From the NCBI GenBank assembly GCA_036741775.1, contig DAINRQ010000012.1, positions 1 through 64,000 on the forward strand: a stretch of 64,000 bases of DNA, given 5' to 3'. The DNA comes from JAJKIV01 sp036741775. Its GTDB lineage: Bacteria > Gemmatimonadota > Gemmatimonadetes > Gemmatimonadales > Gemmatimonadaceae. This document shows, one piece after another, positions 8,732 through 16,300 of the stretch. Below the pieces are notes generated by a model. It was not told the DNA's origin. It did no database searches and saw nothing but the letters and a program-made list of their open reading frames with translations. A program made the translations under genes and the position numbers. Each line of letters begins with the position of its first letter. Positions within the stretch are counted from its first letter, which is position 1.

Positions 8732-9367
8732 ATGACCAGCCGTCCGCGCGCTCTGACACGCGCGCCATTCACCGCGGCGCTCCTCGCAGTGATCGGCTGC
8801 GCGCAGACGCCTGCGCCCTCACCCGATCTGGCGCCCACGGCAGCGGGCGCCGTCGTCGACGCGCGCGACGGCAGGTCGTACCAGGTCGTGCGCATCGGGA
8901 CGCAACGCTGGCTCGCCGGAAACGCCCGGTTCGCCACGCCGCGCAGCCGCTGCTACGACGATCAGCACGTTCACTGCGAACGGCTCGGACGCCTGTACGA
9001 CTGGCACGAATCACTGACTGCGTGCCCCGCCGGATGGCGCCTCGCGACCGACGATGACTGGAAAACGCTCGAGCGTGCGGTGGGTGTGCCGCCAGACTCG
9101 CTCGACGGGATCAACGCGCGCGGCGACGGTGCCGGTGACCGGCTGAAGCGAACAGGCGACCTGGGGTTCAACACGGAGCTCGGCGGATGGTTCGATCCCC
9201 AGCAGTCGCGGTTCAGACGCGCGGACACGTCGTCGGCGATCTGGACGGCAACCGAGTCGGCGCCGGGACGCGCGTGGCATCGCGACGTCGGCAATCTCAG
9301 ATCATCAGTCTGGCGCTCGCCGGTGCCAATGGACTTCCTGCTGTCGGCCCGATGCGTCGGCGAGTGA
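8732..9367 (+). CDS. FISUMP-domain lipoprotein
   Basis: 211 residues from ATG 8732; the longer GTG 8702 start would spoil the signal peptide. Residues 1-22 form a lipoprotein signal (AALLAVIGC). The mature part has the FISUMP pattern (Fibrobacter succinogenes major paralogous domain): DARDGRSYQVVRIGTQRWLA, then GRLYDWHESLTACPAGWRLA with 'DDDWKTLE', and a C-terminal SARCVGE. These are extracytoplasmic domains of unknown role with conserved Trp and Cys. It lies alone between a DUF4440 gene and another secreted protein. Confidence 0.8.
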   Translation: MTSRPRALTRAPFTAALLAVIGCAQTPAPSPDLAPTAAGAVVDARDGRSYQVVRIGTQRWLAGNARFATPRSRCYDDQHVHCERLGRLYDWHESLTACPAGWRLATDDDWKTLERAVGVPPDSLDGINARGDGAGDRLKRTGDLGFNTELGGWFDPQQSRFRRADTSSAIWTATESAPGRAWHRDVGNLRSSVWRSPVPMDFLLSARCVGE

Positions 9368-9483
9368 GGGCTTCAGCGAGGCCGCAATTCTGTGCTAGCG
9401 TCGCGTACGACACGCCAGCGAGGCTTACGATCCGCCGCCGCAACCGGCGTCCACCTCACTCACTCGCGTCAGGGCGATTCACC

Positions 9484-10260
9484 ATGAGGCAGGTCCGTCG
9501 CGCGCTCGCCGTCCTCGCCGCCAGTGCCGGCACGCTGGCAGGTCAACAAGCCAACTCGACTCGAGGAGACACGTTGTTCCTCGAGGTCGGCTCGCCCCAC
9601 GTCGATGGCCGGGTGTTCAAGCCGCACGCCGCGCTCGTCCGGATCTACCGCGGTGACACGCTCACCAACGAATGGCTCAACGAGCTCACGCTCGGCGACT
9701 CCGCGGGACGTCCGGTGATGCGATGGGTGACGACGAGCCGCCCGGTCGCGTCGAACCCGAACCGCCCGCTCTCGGTGCTTCGGCAGACGTACGACGCCAT
9801 CACCCTCGCGCCGCTGGGATACTCGGTCACGAGCAATCTTGGAGCGGCAACGTCACTGGCCATCGACGGCAAGACGGTTCGCGGGTCCAGGAAAGGGCCG
9901 AACGATGCCGCTCCCACGCGTGTGGACACGCCGGTGACTCGCCTCGGTTACTTCGCCGGCGCGTCGGACCTCGTGCCGGTTGCGGCGGGACTTCGGATCG
10001 GCAGCGTCATGGTTGCGCCGGTCTGGAGCCCCGCGATGACGACCGCCGAGGATCGCATCTTCCACGTCACGAAGGACACGGTCGTGAACGTCGAGGGGAC
10101 GCCGGTTCGTTCCACGAAGGTCGAGGAGCGCAAGCGCGACGGCTCGCTTCAGGCGAACTGGTATCTGTTGCGCGAGTCACCGTACATGGTGTACGGCGAG
10201 GTGCCGCTTCCGGACGGACGCATCCAACGGATGACCGAGGTTCCGTACCCGGAACGCTGA
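9484..10260 (+). CDS. secreted protein of unknown function
   Basis: 258 residues from ATG 9484; the upstream frame from 9187 is a shadow of the FISUMP gene. Signal peptide MRQVRRALAVLAASAGTLAG. The mature protein alternates short strands with polar loops (DTLFLEVGSPHVDG, GLRIGSVMVAPVWSP, YMVYGEVPLPDGR) and has no Cys, like periplasmic beta-barrel or DUF3108-type proteins, but I cannot place it firmly. It precedes the creatininase-like gene on the same strand with an 80-base gap. Confidence 0.7.
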   Translation: MRQVRRALAVLAASAGTLAGQQANSTRGDTLFLEVGSPHVDGRVFKPHAALVRIYRGDTLTNEWLNELTLGDSAGRPVMRWVTTSRPVASNPNRPLSVLRQTYDAITLAPLGYSVTSNLGAATSLAIDGKTVRGSRKGPNDAAPTRVDTPVTRLGYFAGASDLVPVAAGLRIGSVMVAPVWSPAMTTAEDRIFHVTKDTVVNVEGTPVRSTKVEERKRDGSLQANWYLLRESPYMVYGEVPLPDGRIQRMTEVPYPER

Positions 10261-10340
10261 ATGCGGCGAACCCGGTGTCTTCGTATTATTGACTGACCTA
10301 ATACCGAAGACGTCCGGGGTTCTCCCAATCCGCCTGGATC

Positions 10341-11192
10341 ATGCGCACCCTGTTCAACAGGTGGCCATTCCGCGTTGCCATCCTTTCCGCGGTCGTTTCA
10401 CTCGTCGGTCCACTGAAAGCGCAGCAGCGCGCCGATCGCACCGACCCCCGTGGCAGCGTCCGGATCGCGACGCTCCCATGGACCGAAGCCGAGCGGCTCC
10501 TCGACAGCGCGACCGTCGTCATGATTCCGCTCGGCGCAGAGGCAAAGGAACATGGCCCTCATCTGCCGCTCAACAACGATTGGCTGATGGCGGAGTACTT
10601 CGCCGCGCGAGTCATGGCGGCGACGACCGTCGTGGTCTATCCCACCGTGAACTACCATTTCTACCCGGCGTTCGTCGAGTACCCCGGGTCAACGGGGCTA
10701 CGTCTCGCGACCGCGCGCGACCTGATCGTGGACATCGTGCGCTCGATCGCCCGTCACGGCCCGCGTCGATTCTACATCCTGAACACCGGCGTCTCGACGC
10801 TGCGCGCCCTCGCGCCGGCGCGTGATTCCCTGAGGGCGAGCGGGATCGCGATGGCGTACACCGACATCCTGAGCGTCGGGAAGGACGCGGAGGCGCGGGT
10901 GAAACAGCAGGCGGGTGGTACGCACGCCGACGAGATCGAGACGTCGATGATGCTGTACATCGAGCCGACCGTCGTGACGATGGCGAAGGCACCTAACGAC
11001 TACCACCCCGGAGCCGGCGGTCTCACCCGTGACTCGGCCACCGCCGTTCGCGAGCGGAAGGTGTGGTCACGGACGGGCACCTACGGTAATGCGACGCTCG
11101 CGACGCGCGAGAAGGGGCGCGTACTCGTCGAGGCGCAGGTCCGCGACATGGTGGCGGAGGTCGAGCGGCTGCGAGCCGCGCCTGTGCCGTAA
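10341..11192 (+). CDS. exported creatininase-family amidohydrolase
   Basis: 283 residues with a Sec signal peptide (residues 1-28, ending in LKAQ). The body shows creatininase-family metal motifs: a Glu/His cluster in IPLGAEAKEHGPHLPLNND (Asp at the end), then GTHADEIETSMML, where His and Glu are expected to complete the dinuclear metal site. The family includes creatinine amidohydrolase and MftE-like peptidases that cut an amide or cyclic amide. Export to the periplasm is unusual for characterised members, so the substrate is probably not creatinine. It converges on the LVIVD gene across a perfect 38-bp inverted repeat. Confidence 0.8.
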   Translation: MRTLFNRWPFRVAILSAVVSLVGPLKAQQRADRTDPRGSVRIATLPWTEAERLLDSATVVMIPLGAEAKEHGPHLPLNNDWLMAEYFAARVMAATTVVVYPTVNYHFYPAFVEYPGSTGLRLATARDLIVDIVRSIARHGPRRFYILNTGVSTLRALAPARDSLRASGIAMAYTDILSVGKDAEARVKQQAGGTHADEIETSMMLYIEPTVVTMAKAPNDYHPGAGGLTRDSATAVRERKVWSRTGTYGNATLATREKGRVLVEAQVRDMVAEVERLRAAPVP

Positions 11193-11194
11193 GA

Positions 11195-11274
11195 GCAATT
11201 GGGGTCAGAGTCGGAAATCATCGTTCTGTTGCGGCTGCAACAGAACGATGATTTCCGACTCTGACCCCAATTGC
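11195..11274. repeat. perfect inverted repeat, 38-bp arms, 4-base loop
   Basis: Positions 11195-11232 are the exact reverse complement of 11237-11274, with loop GGCT. The outer part contains AATTGGGGTCAGAGTC, a sequence I associate with REP-like palindromes of RAYT (REP-associated tyrosine transposase) families. It fills the gap between two convergent genes and would fold into a very stable hairpin on both transcripts. There is no T-tract, so a role as terminator is possible but not required. No transposase gene is near. Confidence 0.85.
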
Positions 11275-11281
11275 GCAGTTT

Positions 11282-13099
11282 CTACTTCGTCGCCTTCGCG
11301 AGATCCTTGATCGCCGCCGACAACATCCGCACGCGCGCCGGATCCTTCGCACCAGAAACGTCCCGATCCACCTGACGGGCGAGCGCATTCAGCGCATCAC
11401 GACGCGCCTTGCCCGTCTGCTGCTCGGCCGCGTCGATCGCCGCGTTGATCGCGGTCGTCCGCTCAGACGACAGGCCGTCCCAGCGCACGAGCTGATCCAC
11501 GTACGAGCGAACCACCGGGAACGCCGCTGGCCACACGATCTTCGGCTGGCTCTGCGGGTTGTACTCCTCGAACCTCACGAGTTTCGCCGCCTCGATCTCG
11601 TTCTTCGACAGCTGATCGCTCGGCTCCAGCTCGAGGATGTCGAACCCGCGGTCCATCTCCGACGAGTAGATGTAGCCGTTCCAGTAGTACGCGCCCCACG
11701 ATCCGCCGATGGTGGCGCGGCCGCGACCGCCCGGCGATTGCGTGAGGGGTACGTCGGCGCCCTGCGGCGGGTCGATCGATCCGCGGTCGAAGAACGCCAG
11801 CTCCTCCGGCTTGTCAGGCTTCGTAAAATCCATCACGCTCACGCCGCCCTGATACCACCCCTGCACCATGATGTCGCGCCCCGGGACGGGAATGAGCCCG
11901 CCGTTATGCGACACGCAGTTCTCCTCGGCCGTCTGGGCCGCGGGAATCTTGAAGTACGCGTGCTGCTTGTACTTCTTCTTGCCATCGATGGTGAGGATCG
12001 TGTTGCCGCCCATCTCCATCATCGAGCTGGCCTGGCACATCGGGGACGTGCCGCCGCCCCATTCATCCGTGAACACGACCTTCTTCCCGTCGTTGCTGAA
12101 CACGGCCGTGTGCCAGAGCGAGAAGTTCGTGTCGGACTTCGCGTCGAGCCGCACCGGCTTCTCGGGGTTCGAGATGTCCACGAGCAGCCCGTAACTGCCG
12201 CACGCACCCGCGAGGAGCTTGGCCGCCGGGTAAGCCGTCACGTCGTGGCAGTTCCGCGGGCCCACCGGCGGGGGCGGCGGAGCCGTCGTGTCTGCACCAG
12301 GGCGGTTGCGTCGGCCGCGAGCCGGCCGGCTGGCCGCGCGCGGCGCGGGCTCGAGCCCGGTGAAGATGCGTGCGCCCGTCACCACCTCGGCCTTCTCCGG
12401 CTTGTCGAGCTCCACCTTGATGACGTCGAGCCGGAAGAGCGAGTTCGTCGGATCGGCGGGGTCAGTGCCCTCCTTGCACCCCGGGAGCTCCGTGGCCGGA
12501 CGCGCCCCCTGGCTACCCGACACGTAGATGTAGAGGACGTTCTTGTCCTTCGGGTGTGGGACGATCGTGTGCGTGTGCGACCCCTTGCAGGTCTGCACGT
12601 TCTTCACGAGCCGGGGTTCGGCCGGATTGGACACATCATAAATGCGGACGCCGGCCATGTGGTCCTTCGGGTCGGTCACGCCGCCTTTCGCGCAGTCGTT
12701 CCGGTTGCCACCACCCTCCGCCGAAATGAAGAGCAGGTTGCCGACGATGGACGGGTCACCCTGCGAGGTGATGCACTGGACGGTGGAGACGACCTTCGGC
12801 TTCGCCGGATCGCTCACGTCCCAGATCGTGAACCCGGCAAAGTTGCCCTGATAGACGTACTTGTCGCGGAACGCGAGGTCGGAGTTGACGAACGTCAGGC
12901 CGCGCGTCGAGTCGAAGTCCGCAGGCTTCGGTGTGTTCGACACGAGGCGCATGTTCTTCGCGGCTTCGCCAGCGTCGGTCCTGCCGGGCTTGAGTCCGCT
13001 GCGCGGGTCCTTGTTGCTCGGATACGTCTGCGCGGCGAGCAGCGAAGGAACGATGATGAGAGGTGCGACGAGCGCGAACGCTCTACGAGCGAGGTGCAT
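11282..13099 (-). CDS. secreted LVIVD-repeat beta-propeller protein
   Basis: 605 residues with a signal peptide (MHLARRAFALVAPLIIVPSLLAA). It contains several LVIVD-type blades: FTIWDVSDPAKPKVVSTV, VRIYDVSNPAEPRLVKNV, GLLVDISNPEKPVRL and VSVMDFTKPDKPEELA, consistent with a beta-propeller. A Pro- and Arg-rich insert (about 260-290) separates blades. The C-terminal 60 residues are helical. Function of the family is unknown; a surface or periplasmic scaffold is likely. Its start lies inside the 3' end of the upstream DUF305 gene (17-base overlap), so the two are co-transcribed, a pairing I recall from other genomes. Confidence 0.85.
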   Translation of the reverse strand: MHLARRAFALVAPLIIVPSLLAAQTYPSNKDPRSGLKPGRTDAGEAAKNMRLVSNTPKPADFDSTRGLTFVNSDLAFRDKYVYQGNFAGFTIWDVSDPAKPKVVSTVQCITSQGDPSIVGNLLFISAEGGGNRNDCAKGGVTDPKDHMAGVRIYDVSNPAEPRLVKNVQTCKGSHTHTIVPHPKDKNVLYIYVSGSQGARPATELPGCKEGTDPADPTNSLFRLDVIKVELDKPEKAEVVTGARIFTGLEPAPRAASRPARGRRNRPGADTTAPPPPPVGPRNCHDVTAYPAAKLLAGACGSYGLLVDISNPEKPVRLDAKSDTNFSLWHTAVFSNDGKKVVFTDEWGGGTSPMCQASSMMEMGGNTILTIDGKKKYKQHAYFKIPAAQTAEENCVSHNGGLIPVPGRDIMVQGWYQGGVSVMDFTKPDKPEELAFFDRGSIDPPQGADVPLTQSPGGRGRATIGGSWGAYYWNGYIYSSEMDRGFDILELEPSDQLSKNEIEAAKLVRFEEYNPQSQPKIVWPAAFPVVRSYVDQLVRWDGLSSERTTAINAAIDAAEQQTGKARRDALNALARQVDRDVSGAKDPARVRMLSAAIKDLAKATK

Positions 13100-13715
13100 C
13101 GGAAGAAGCTCCGGGTAGCTGGGACAACATCTGGCGCATCGCGCCGATCTCGGCGGTCTGCACCGTGACGACGTCGTTCGCGAACACGTTCACGTCCACT
13201 TCCTGACCGGCGCGCGGGGTGGCGAACAGGTCCTTGACCATCTGCAGCGCGCCCTCATGGTGCAGGATCATGTACTCGAGAAACAGGCGGTCGAACTCGA
13301 CGCCTTTCGCCGCGCCGAGCTCCTCGAGCTGCTCCTCGGTCAGCATCCCCGCCATTTTCATCGTGCGCCACGAGGACGTGTCCGGCGCGACCTGACCGTT
13401 ACTGAGGAGCCACCGCTGCATGATGCGGATCTCAGCTACCTGCGACTGGTCGATCTTCTGGGCGAACCGGAGGAGACGGGGGCTGGCACCACGCGCTTCG
13501 GCCATACGAGACATATGGATGGCCTGGGCGTGGTGGGCGATCATCCCCTGCATGAACTCCACGTCCGCTACCGTATAGTTGGCGCCCTCGGGGACGGTGA
13601 TGCGGCCGGTGCCGTGCCCCGCGTGCGCGTGCTGCGCGTGGAGGCCGGCTGGCAGGGCGAGCAGCAGCGCCAGCGAAGCGAGCGCGGGCGTAACGGAAAG
13701 ACGACGGATGGTCAC
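13083..13715 (-). CDS. secreted DUF305 protein (ferritin-like helical bundle)
   Basis: 210 residues from GTG 13715, which places the signal peptide (VTIRRLSVTPALASLALLLA) at the N-terminus. DUF305 motifs are clear: VEFMQGMIAHHAQAIHMSRM and a second half FLEYMILHHEGALQMVKDL, each with the paired His typical of the family, giving a metal-binding helical bundle. The mature N-terminus is His-rich (QHAHAGHG). DUF305 proteins are often linked to copper or other metals, but no activity is proven. The gene overlaps the LVIVD gene by 17 bases. Confidence 0.85.
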   Translation of the reverse strand: MTIRRLSVTPALASLALLLALPAGLHAQHAHAGHGTGRITVPEGANYTVADVEFMQGMIAHHAQAIHMSRMAEARGASPRLLRFAQKIDQSQVAEIRIMQRWLLSNGQVAPDTSSWRTMKMAGMLTEEQLEELGAAKGVEFDRLFLEYMILHHEGALQMVKDLFATPRAGQEVDVNVFANDVVTVQTAEIGAMRQMLSQLPGASSDAPRS

Positions 13716-13878
13716 AAATCTGAGAGTGCGGCTGCGAGTGGTAAGTGCGCGTCGGTACAGACTGTATACGCTACCCGACTGCACGGCGTTGTGCCAACCC
13801 CGGGCCTACCCGCGGCCGGTTTGCAAGAGCTGTAGCGCCGGCCCAGTTAGTACACCGAATCTGAGTTCGTGATACCTG

Positions 13879-14010
13879 ATGTCATTCCGAGCGATGCGGC
13901 CGTAGGCCGCGCGGTCGAAGAATCGCCGTCGCCCCGACAGAGGGACCCCTCGAACGGGATGAGCGCGATTCCTCGACTTCAGCCCTTCGGGCCTCCGCTC
14001 GGAATGACAT
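13879..14010. repeat. 132-bp element with 15-bp perfect terminal inverted repeats
   Basis: The left end ATGTCATTCCGAGCG (13879-13893) is the exact reverse complement of the right end (13996-14010). Inside, a short GC-rich hairpin (GCGGCCGTAGGCCGC) follows the left end, and GAAGAATCG/CGATTCCTC form an inner pair. It lacks coding capacity and sits in the 444-base gap 13716-14159, which otherwise holds nothing I recognise. The terminal sequence recurs at 42286-42298. It looks like a non-autonomous palindromic repeat (MITE- or NTC-like). Confidence 0.75.
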
Positions 14011-14159
14011 GGCATGGTCCACCAGGCGAGCCGCTAGCGCTTCGTATCAATGCGCCTAACAGTCCGTCGATCGCGCTGACCCGCCGGGCGCTACGTCATC
14101 GCGATTCGCGACCCGGTTGGTACGATGCTGTCCGATACGACCGTGACGGTACCGCCCCG

Positions 14160-14681
14160 TTAGTGCCCGTGCTGGAACCGTTGGAAGTGCCGCTCGAGCG
14201 CCGGAGGCGGTATGGGATGACAGAGCGTGACGGAGACGATGTAGCGTGGCACGTCGGCCGATAGATCGGAGAGATCGGGGAGCTCGTCGGCACCGTCGAT
14301 CTGCAACGTCTGCGCGAGCCGCCGGATCTCCGCTGGCTCGCTGAACGCGATGGACGTGAACTCCAGCCAGCGACCGTCCGGCGCGTGCACCTCGACGTCG
14401 CTGAGCATGCGCCCGATGTCGAGGACCTTCTGGCCGGCTGGCGTCGTCTCGAGGAGCTCCTCGACGGCGTCGCTATCCAGCTCGTCCGGGCACAGGCCGC
14501 TCGACTCGATGTGGGTCTTGAGGGCGTGGGTCGCGGCGAGCATGCCGCTGAGATGCGGAAACACGTGCAGGCCGTGAGTCGTGGGCCAGAACACCCCTGC
14601 CCGTTGCCGAGGGTTGGGGGAGACCGCCTCGAGGTCGGATTCGCCGACGAGGACGCCGCAGTGGTAGAAGGTGTAGGTCAT
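14160..14681 (-). CDS. hypothetical cytoplasmic protein
   Basis: 173 residues from ATG 14681 (a GTG six bases upstream is possible). The protein opens MTYTFYHCGVLVGESDLE, carries ELLETTPAGQKVLDIGRMLSD in the middle and ends in a His-rich tail (RHFQRFQHGH). It has no signal peptide or membrane segment. I do not recognise it. It stands alone, with the 132-bp repeat downstream and the MarR gene upstream on the same strand (81-base gap). Confidence 0.65.
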   Translation of the reverse strand: MTYTFYHCGVLVGESDLEAVSPNPRQRAGVFWPTTHGLHVFPHLSGMLAATHALKTHIESSGLCPDELDSDAVEELLETTPAGQKVLDIGRMLSDVEVHAPDGRWLEFTSIAFSEPAEIRRLAQTLQIDGADELPDLSDLSADVPRYIVSVTLCHPIPPPALERHFQRFQHGH

Positions 14682-14762
14682 GGCCACACTCTACGACCAG
14701 GGGGCGTCGGGTGCGTGATCGTCGCGTGGCACGGCGAATCATTCTGTTGCGGGCGCTCAGGG

Positions 14763-15182
14763 CTACGTCTTTCGCTCCGCGATCTCCGCAATCGCTCTCG
14801 CGACGCGCTCGAACGTTTCGGCGTCAGCCTTGCCGACGTGACGTCGCACGTCCGCTTCGAGCGCCTCGAGGTGGGCCGCCACCTTCGCGGCGAGTGACCG
14901 CCCCTGGCGCGTGAGCGCGACGATGAACGACCGCCGGTCGTTCGGGCTCACCTCGCGCGTGATGAGCTCGCGCGCCTCCAGCCGGTCGAGGATGCTCGTG
15001 AGCGTGGACCGTTTGTGCCCGAACGCGAGGTGAATCTCGGCGACCGTCGCCTGACCGCCCTCGGCGAGGTGCGACAGCACGTGCGCCTCGGCCTGCGTGA
15101 CGCCGAGGTGTGGTGCGTGGTCGAGGAGCATCGCGACGGCGTGGGTGGCGCGGTGGAGCGCGGGAACGAGCCGGAGCGTCAT
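14763..15182 (-). CDS. MarR-family transcriptional regulator
   Basis: 139 residues from ATG 15182. A winged-helix core: THAVAMLLDHAPHLGVTQAE, LSHLAEGGQATVAEIHLAFG, recognition segment KRSTLTSILDRLEARELI, then the wing SPNDRRSFIVALTRQG, and C-terminal dimerisation helices. The start overlaps the stop of the upstream gene (ATGA), so the regulator is the second gene of a two-gene operon. A 22-bp palindrome before that operon (15594-15615) is the probable autoregulatory operator. The ligand is unknown. Confidence 0.85.
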   Translation of the reverse strand: MTLRLVPALHRATHAVAMLLDHAPHLGVTQAEAHVLSHLAEGGQATVAEIHLAFGHKRSTLTSILDRLEARELITREVSPNDRRSFIVALTRQGRSLAAKVAAHLEALEADVRRHVGKADAETFERVARAIAEIAERKT

Positions 15183-15580
15183 CGTGCGACGATGCCGTAG
15201 TGGTCGAATGCTCGTCGTCGATCGAACAACATGGGGTTGGCCTCGGCGAATGTGGCGAAGTCCGGCGCGCCGGCGGAGATCTCGCGCACGTGGGCGACGA
15301 GGCGCATCCACGCGCGGGTCAGCTTGTCGTCGTACTTCGCCGTCGTTCCCGTGTGGTGCAGGGCGAACCGGCGAATGGCTTCTGCCATGCGGTCCGTTGC
15401 CTCGGGGAGGGCGAGGGCACCCAGGTAGGTCCAGGCGAGGCGGACGTGGTCGTAGTGGCGGAAGGCGTGGGGCGCGAGCGTGCAGGACTCGAACTCGGCG
15501 ACGAACTCGGCGTCGGTCAGGTGGCGCGTGCCGGACGAGTGTGGCGCGCTGCTGGGACGTTCGGTAGTGGAGCGTGACAT
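15179..15580 (-). CDS. uncharacterised protein co-transcribed with a MarR regulator
   Basis: 133 residues from ATG 15580. The core AFRHYDHVRLAWTYLGALAL followed by RFALHHTGTTAKYDDKLTRAW belongs to a common small helical family without known function that I recognise only by pattern. The His, Asp and Tyr positions may be functional. It is the first gene of the operon with the MarR repressor (4-base overlap), and therefore a likely effector or target of whatever the repressor senses. Confidence 0.75.
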   Translation of the reverse strand: MSRSTTERPSSAPHSSGTRHLTDAEFVAEFESCTLAPHAFRHYDHVRLAWTYLGALALPEATDRMAEAIRRFALHHTGTTAKYDDKLTRAWMRLVAHVREISAGAPDFATFAEANPMLFDRRRAFDHYGIVAR

Positions 15581-15593
15581 GTGAGTGAGTTCA

Positions 15594-15638
15594 TATAATA
15601 CGTTTTCGTATTATACGATTTCGGCGATTGAAGCGCAA
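15594..15638 (-). promoter_or_regulatory. promoter with overlapping 22-bp palindromic MarR operator
   Basis: On the minus strand TTGCGC (15638-15633), a 17-base spacer and TATAAT (15615-15610) form a promoter. The -10 box lies in a perfect palindrome, TATAATACG (15594-15602) and CGTATTATA (15607-15615) around TTTT. AT-rich perfect dyads over the -10 are typical of MarR operators. Confidence 0.75.
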
Positions 15639-15646
15639 CCCAGGCC

Positions 15647-16300
15647 TCAGCTCGAAGCGAAACGAGACTCGTCGCTGACGAAGTAAAGGACGCCGTGATA
15701 GCCGGTCTCACGATGAACGAAGCGATTCGGCTTCCATGGCCCGATTACCGTCGGCTCCTCTCGGCCGATGAAACGCGTGTGCTCCTCGCCGGTGTACGAA
15801 TCGCCCCCAGACTCGATTTCGTGCATCAGGCTCCGGCAATCGTCGAGGGTTACGGCGTACACATCGAAGCGGCCTGCGCTCACATCGAGGTTGAATCCGG
15901 AGTCGCTCCTCGCCAGAAAGTCATCGCCATGAATCGCACGAATCACGCTCCGGTGCACCTCACATCCTTGCGGCGTGAAGTCCACGTCGCCCACCTGATG
16001 ACTGTCCCAGACCTCGGGAGTGACGGAAGTCCGTTGTCGGCGAGCTTCCTCGCGAAGCGTCTCTTCCGTCAGGCGTGACAGAAGGTCGCGTGCCTCGAGG
16101 TGCGCGAGGGCGGCGGTCAGCTCCTCGAGCGAAACGGAGCCGCGGGGATCTCCCTCGGATGCGGCGAATGCATGCCTCACGAACGCGGCGGGCGCGAGCG
16201 TCATGCGGTATCCAGCCGAGCACATCACGAAATGCTCGGCGAGAGAGAGCCCGTGCGCGCGCAAAACGTCAGCGGTGCGTGCGAGCGAGTCAGGAGTCAA
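15647..16300 (-). CDS. hypothetical protein following dacB-like gene
   Basis: About 217 residues if translation begins at TTG 16300, which overlaps the TGA of the upstream peptidase gene; the longer frame to 16873 is a shadow. Coding character is clear from LTPDSLARTADVLRAHG onward: AEHFVMCSAGYRMTLAP, a helical middle (ALAHLEARDLLSRLTEETL) and a C-terminal beta-rich part (FNLDVSAGRFDVYAV, GYHGVLYFVSDE). There is no signal peptide. I do not recognise the family. The start codon is uncertain. Confidence 0.55.
   Translation of the reverse strand: MTPDSLARTADVLRAHGLSLAEHFVMCSAGYRMTLAPAAFVRHAFAASEGDPRGSVSLEELTAALAHLEARDLLSRLTEETLREEARRQRTSVTPEVWDSHQVGDVDFTPQGCEVHRSVIRAIHGDDFLARSDSGFNLDVSAGRFDVYAVTLDDCRSLMHEIESGGDSYTGEEHTRFIGREEPTVIGPWKPNRFVHRETGYHGVLYFVSDESRFASS

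Noticed and set aside
11738..13168. 476-codon plus-strand ORF opposite the LVIVD gene
   Set aside because: Arg/Val/His-rich antisense shadow; the LVIVD repeats are on the other strand.
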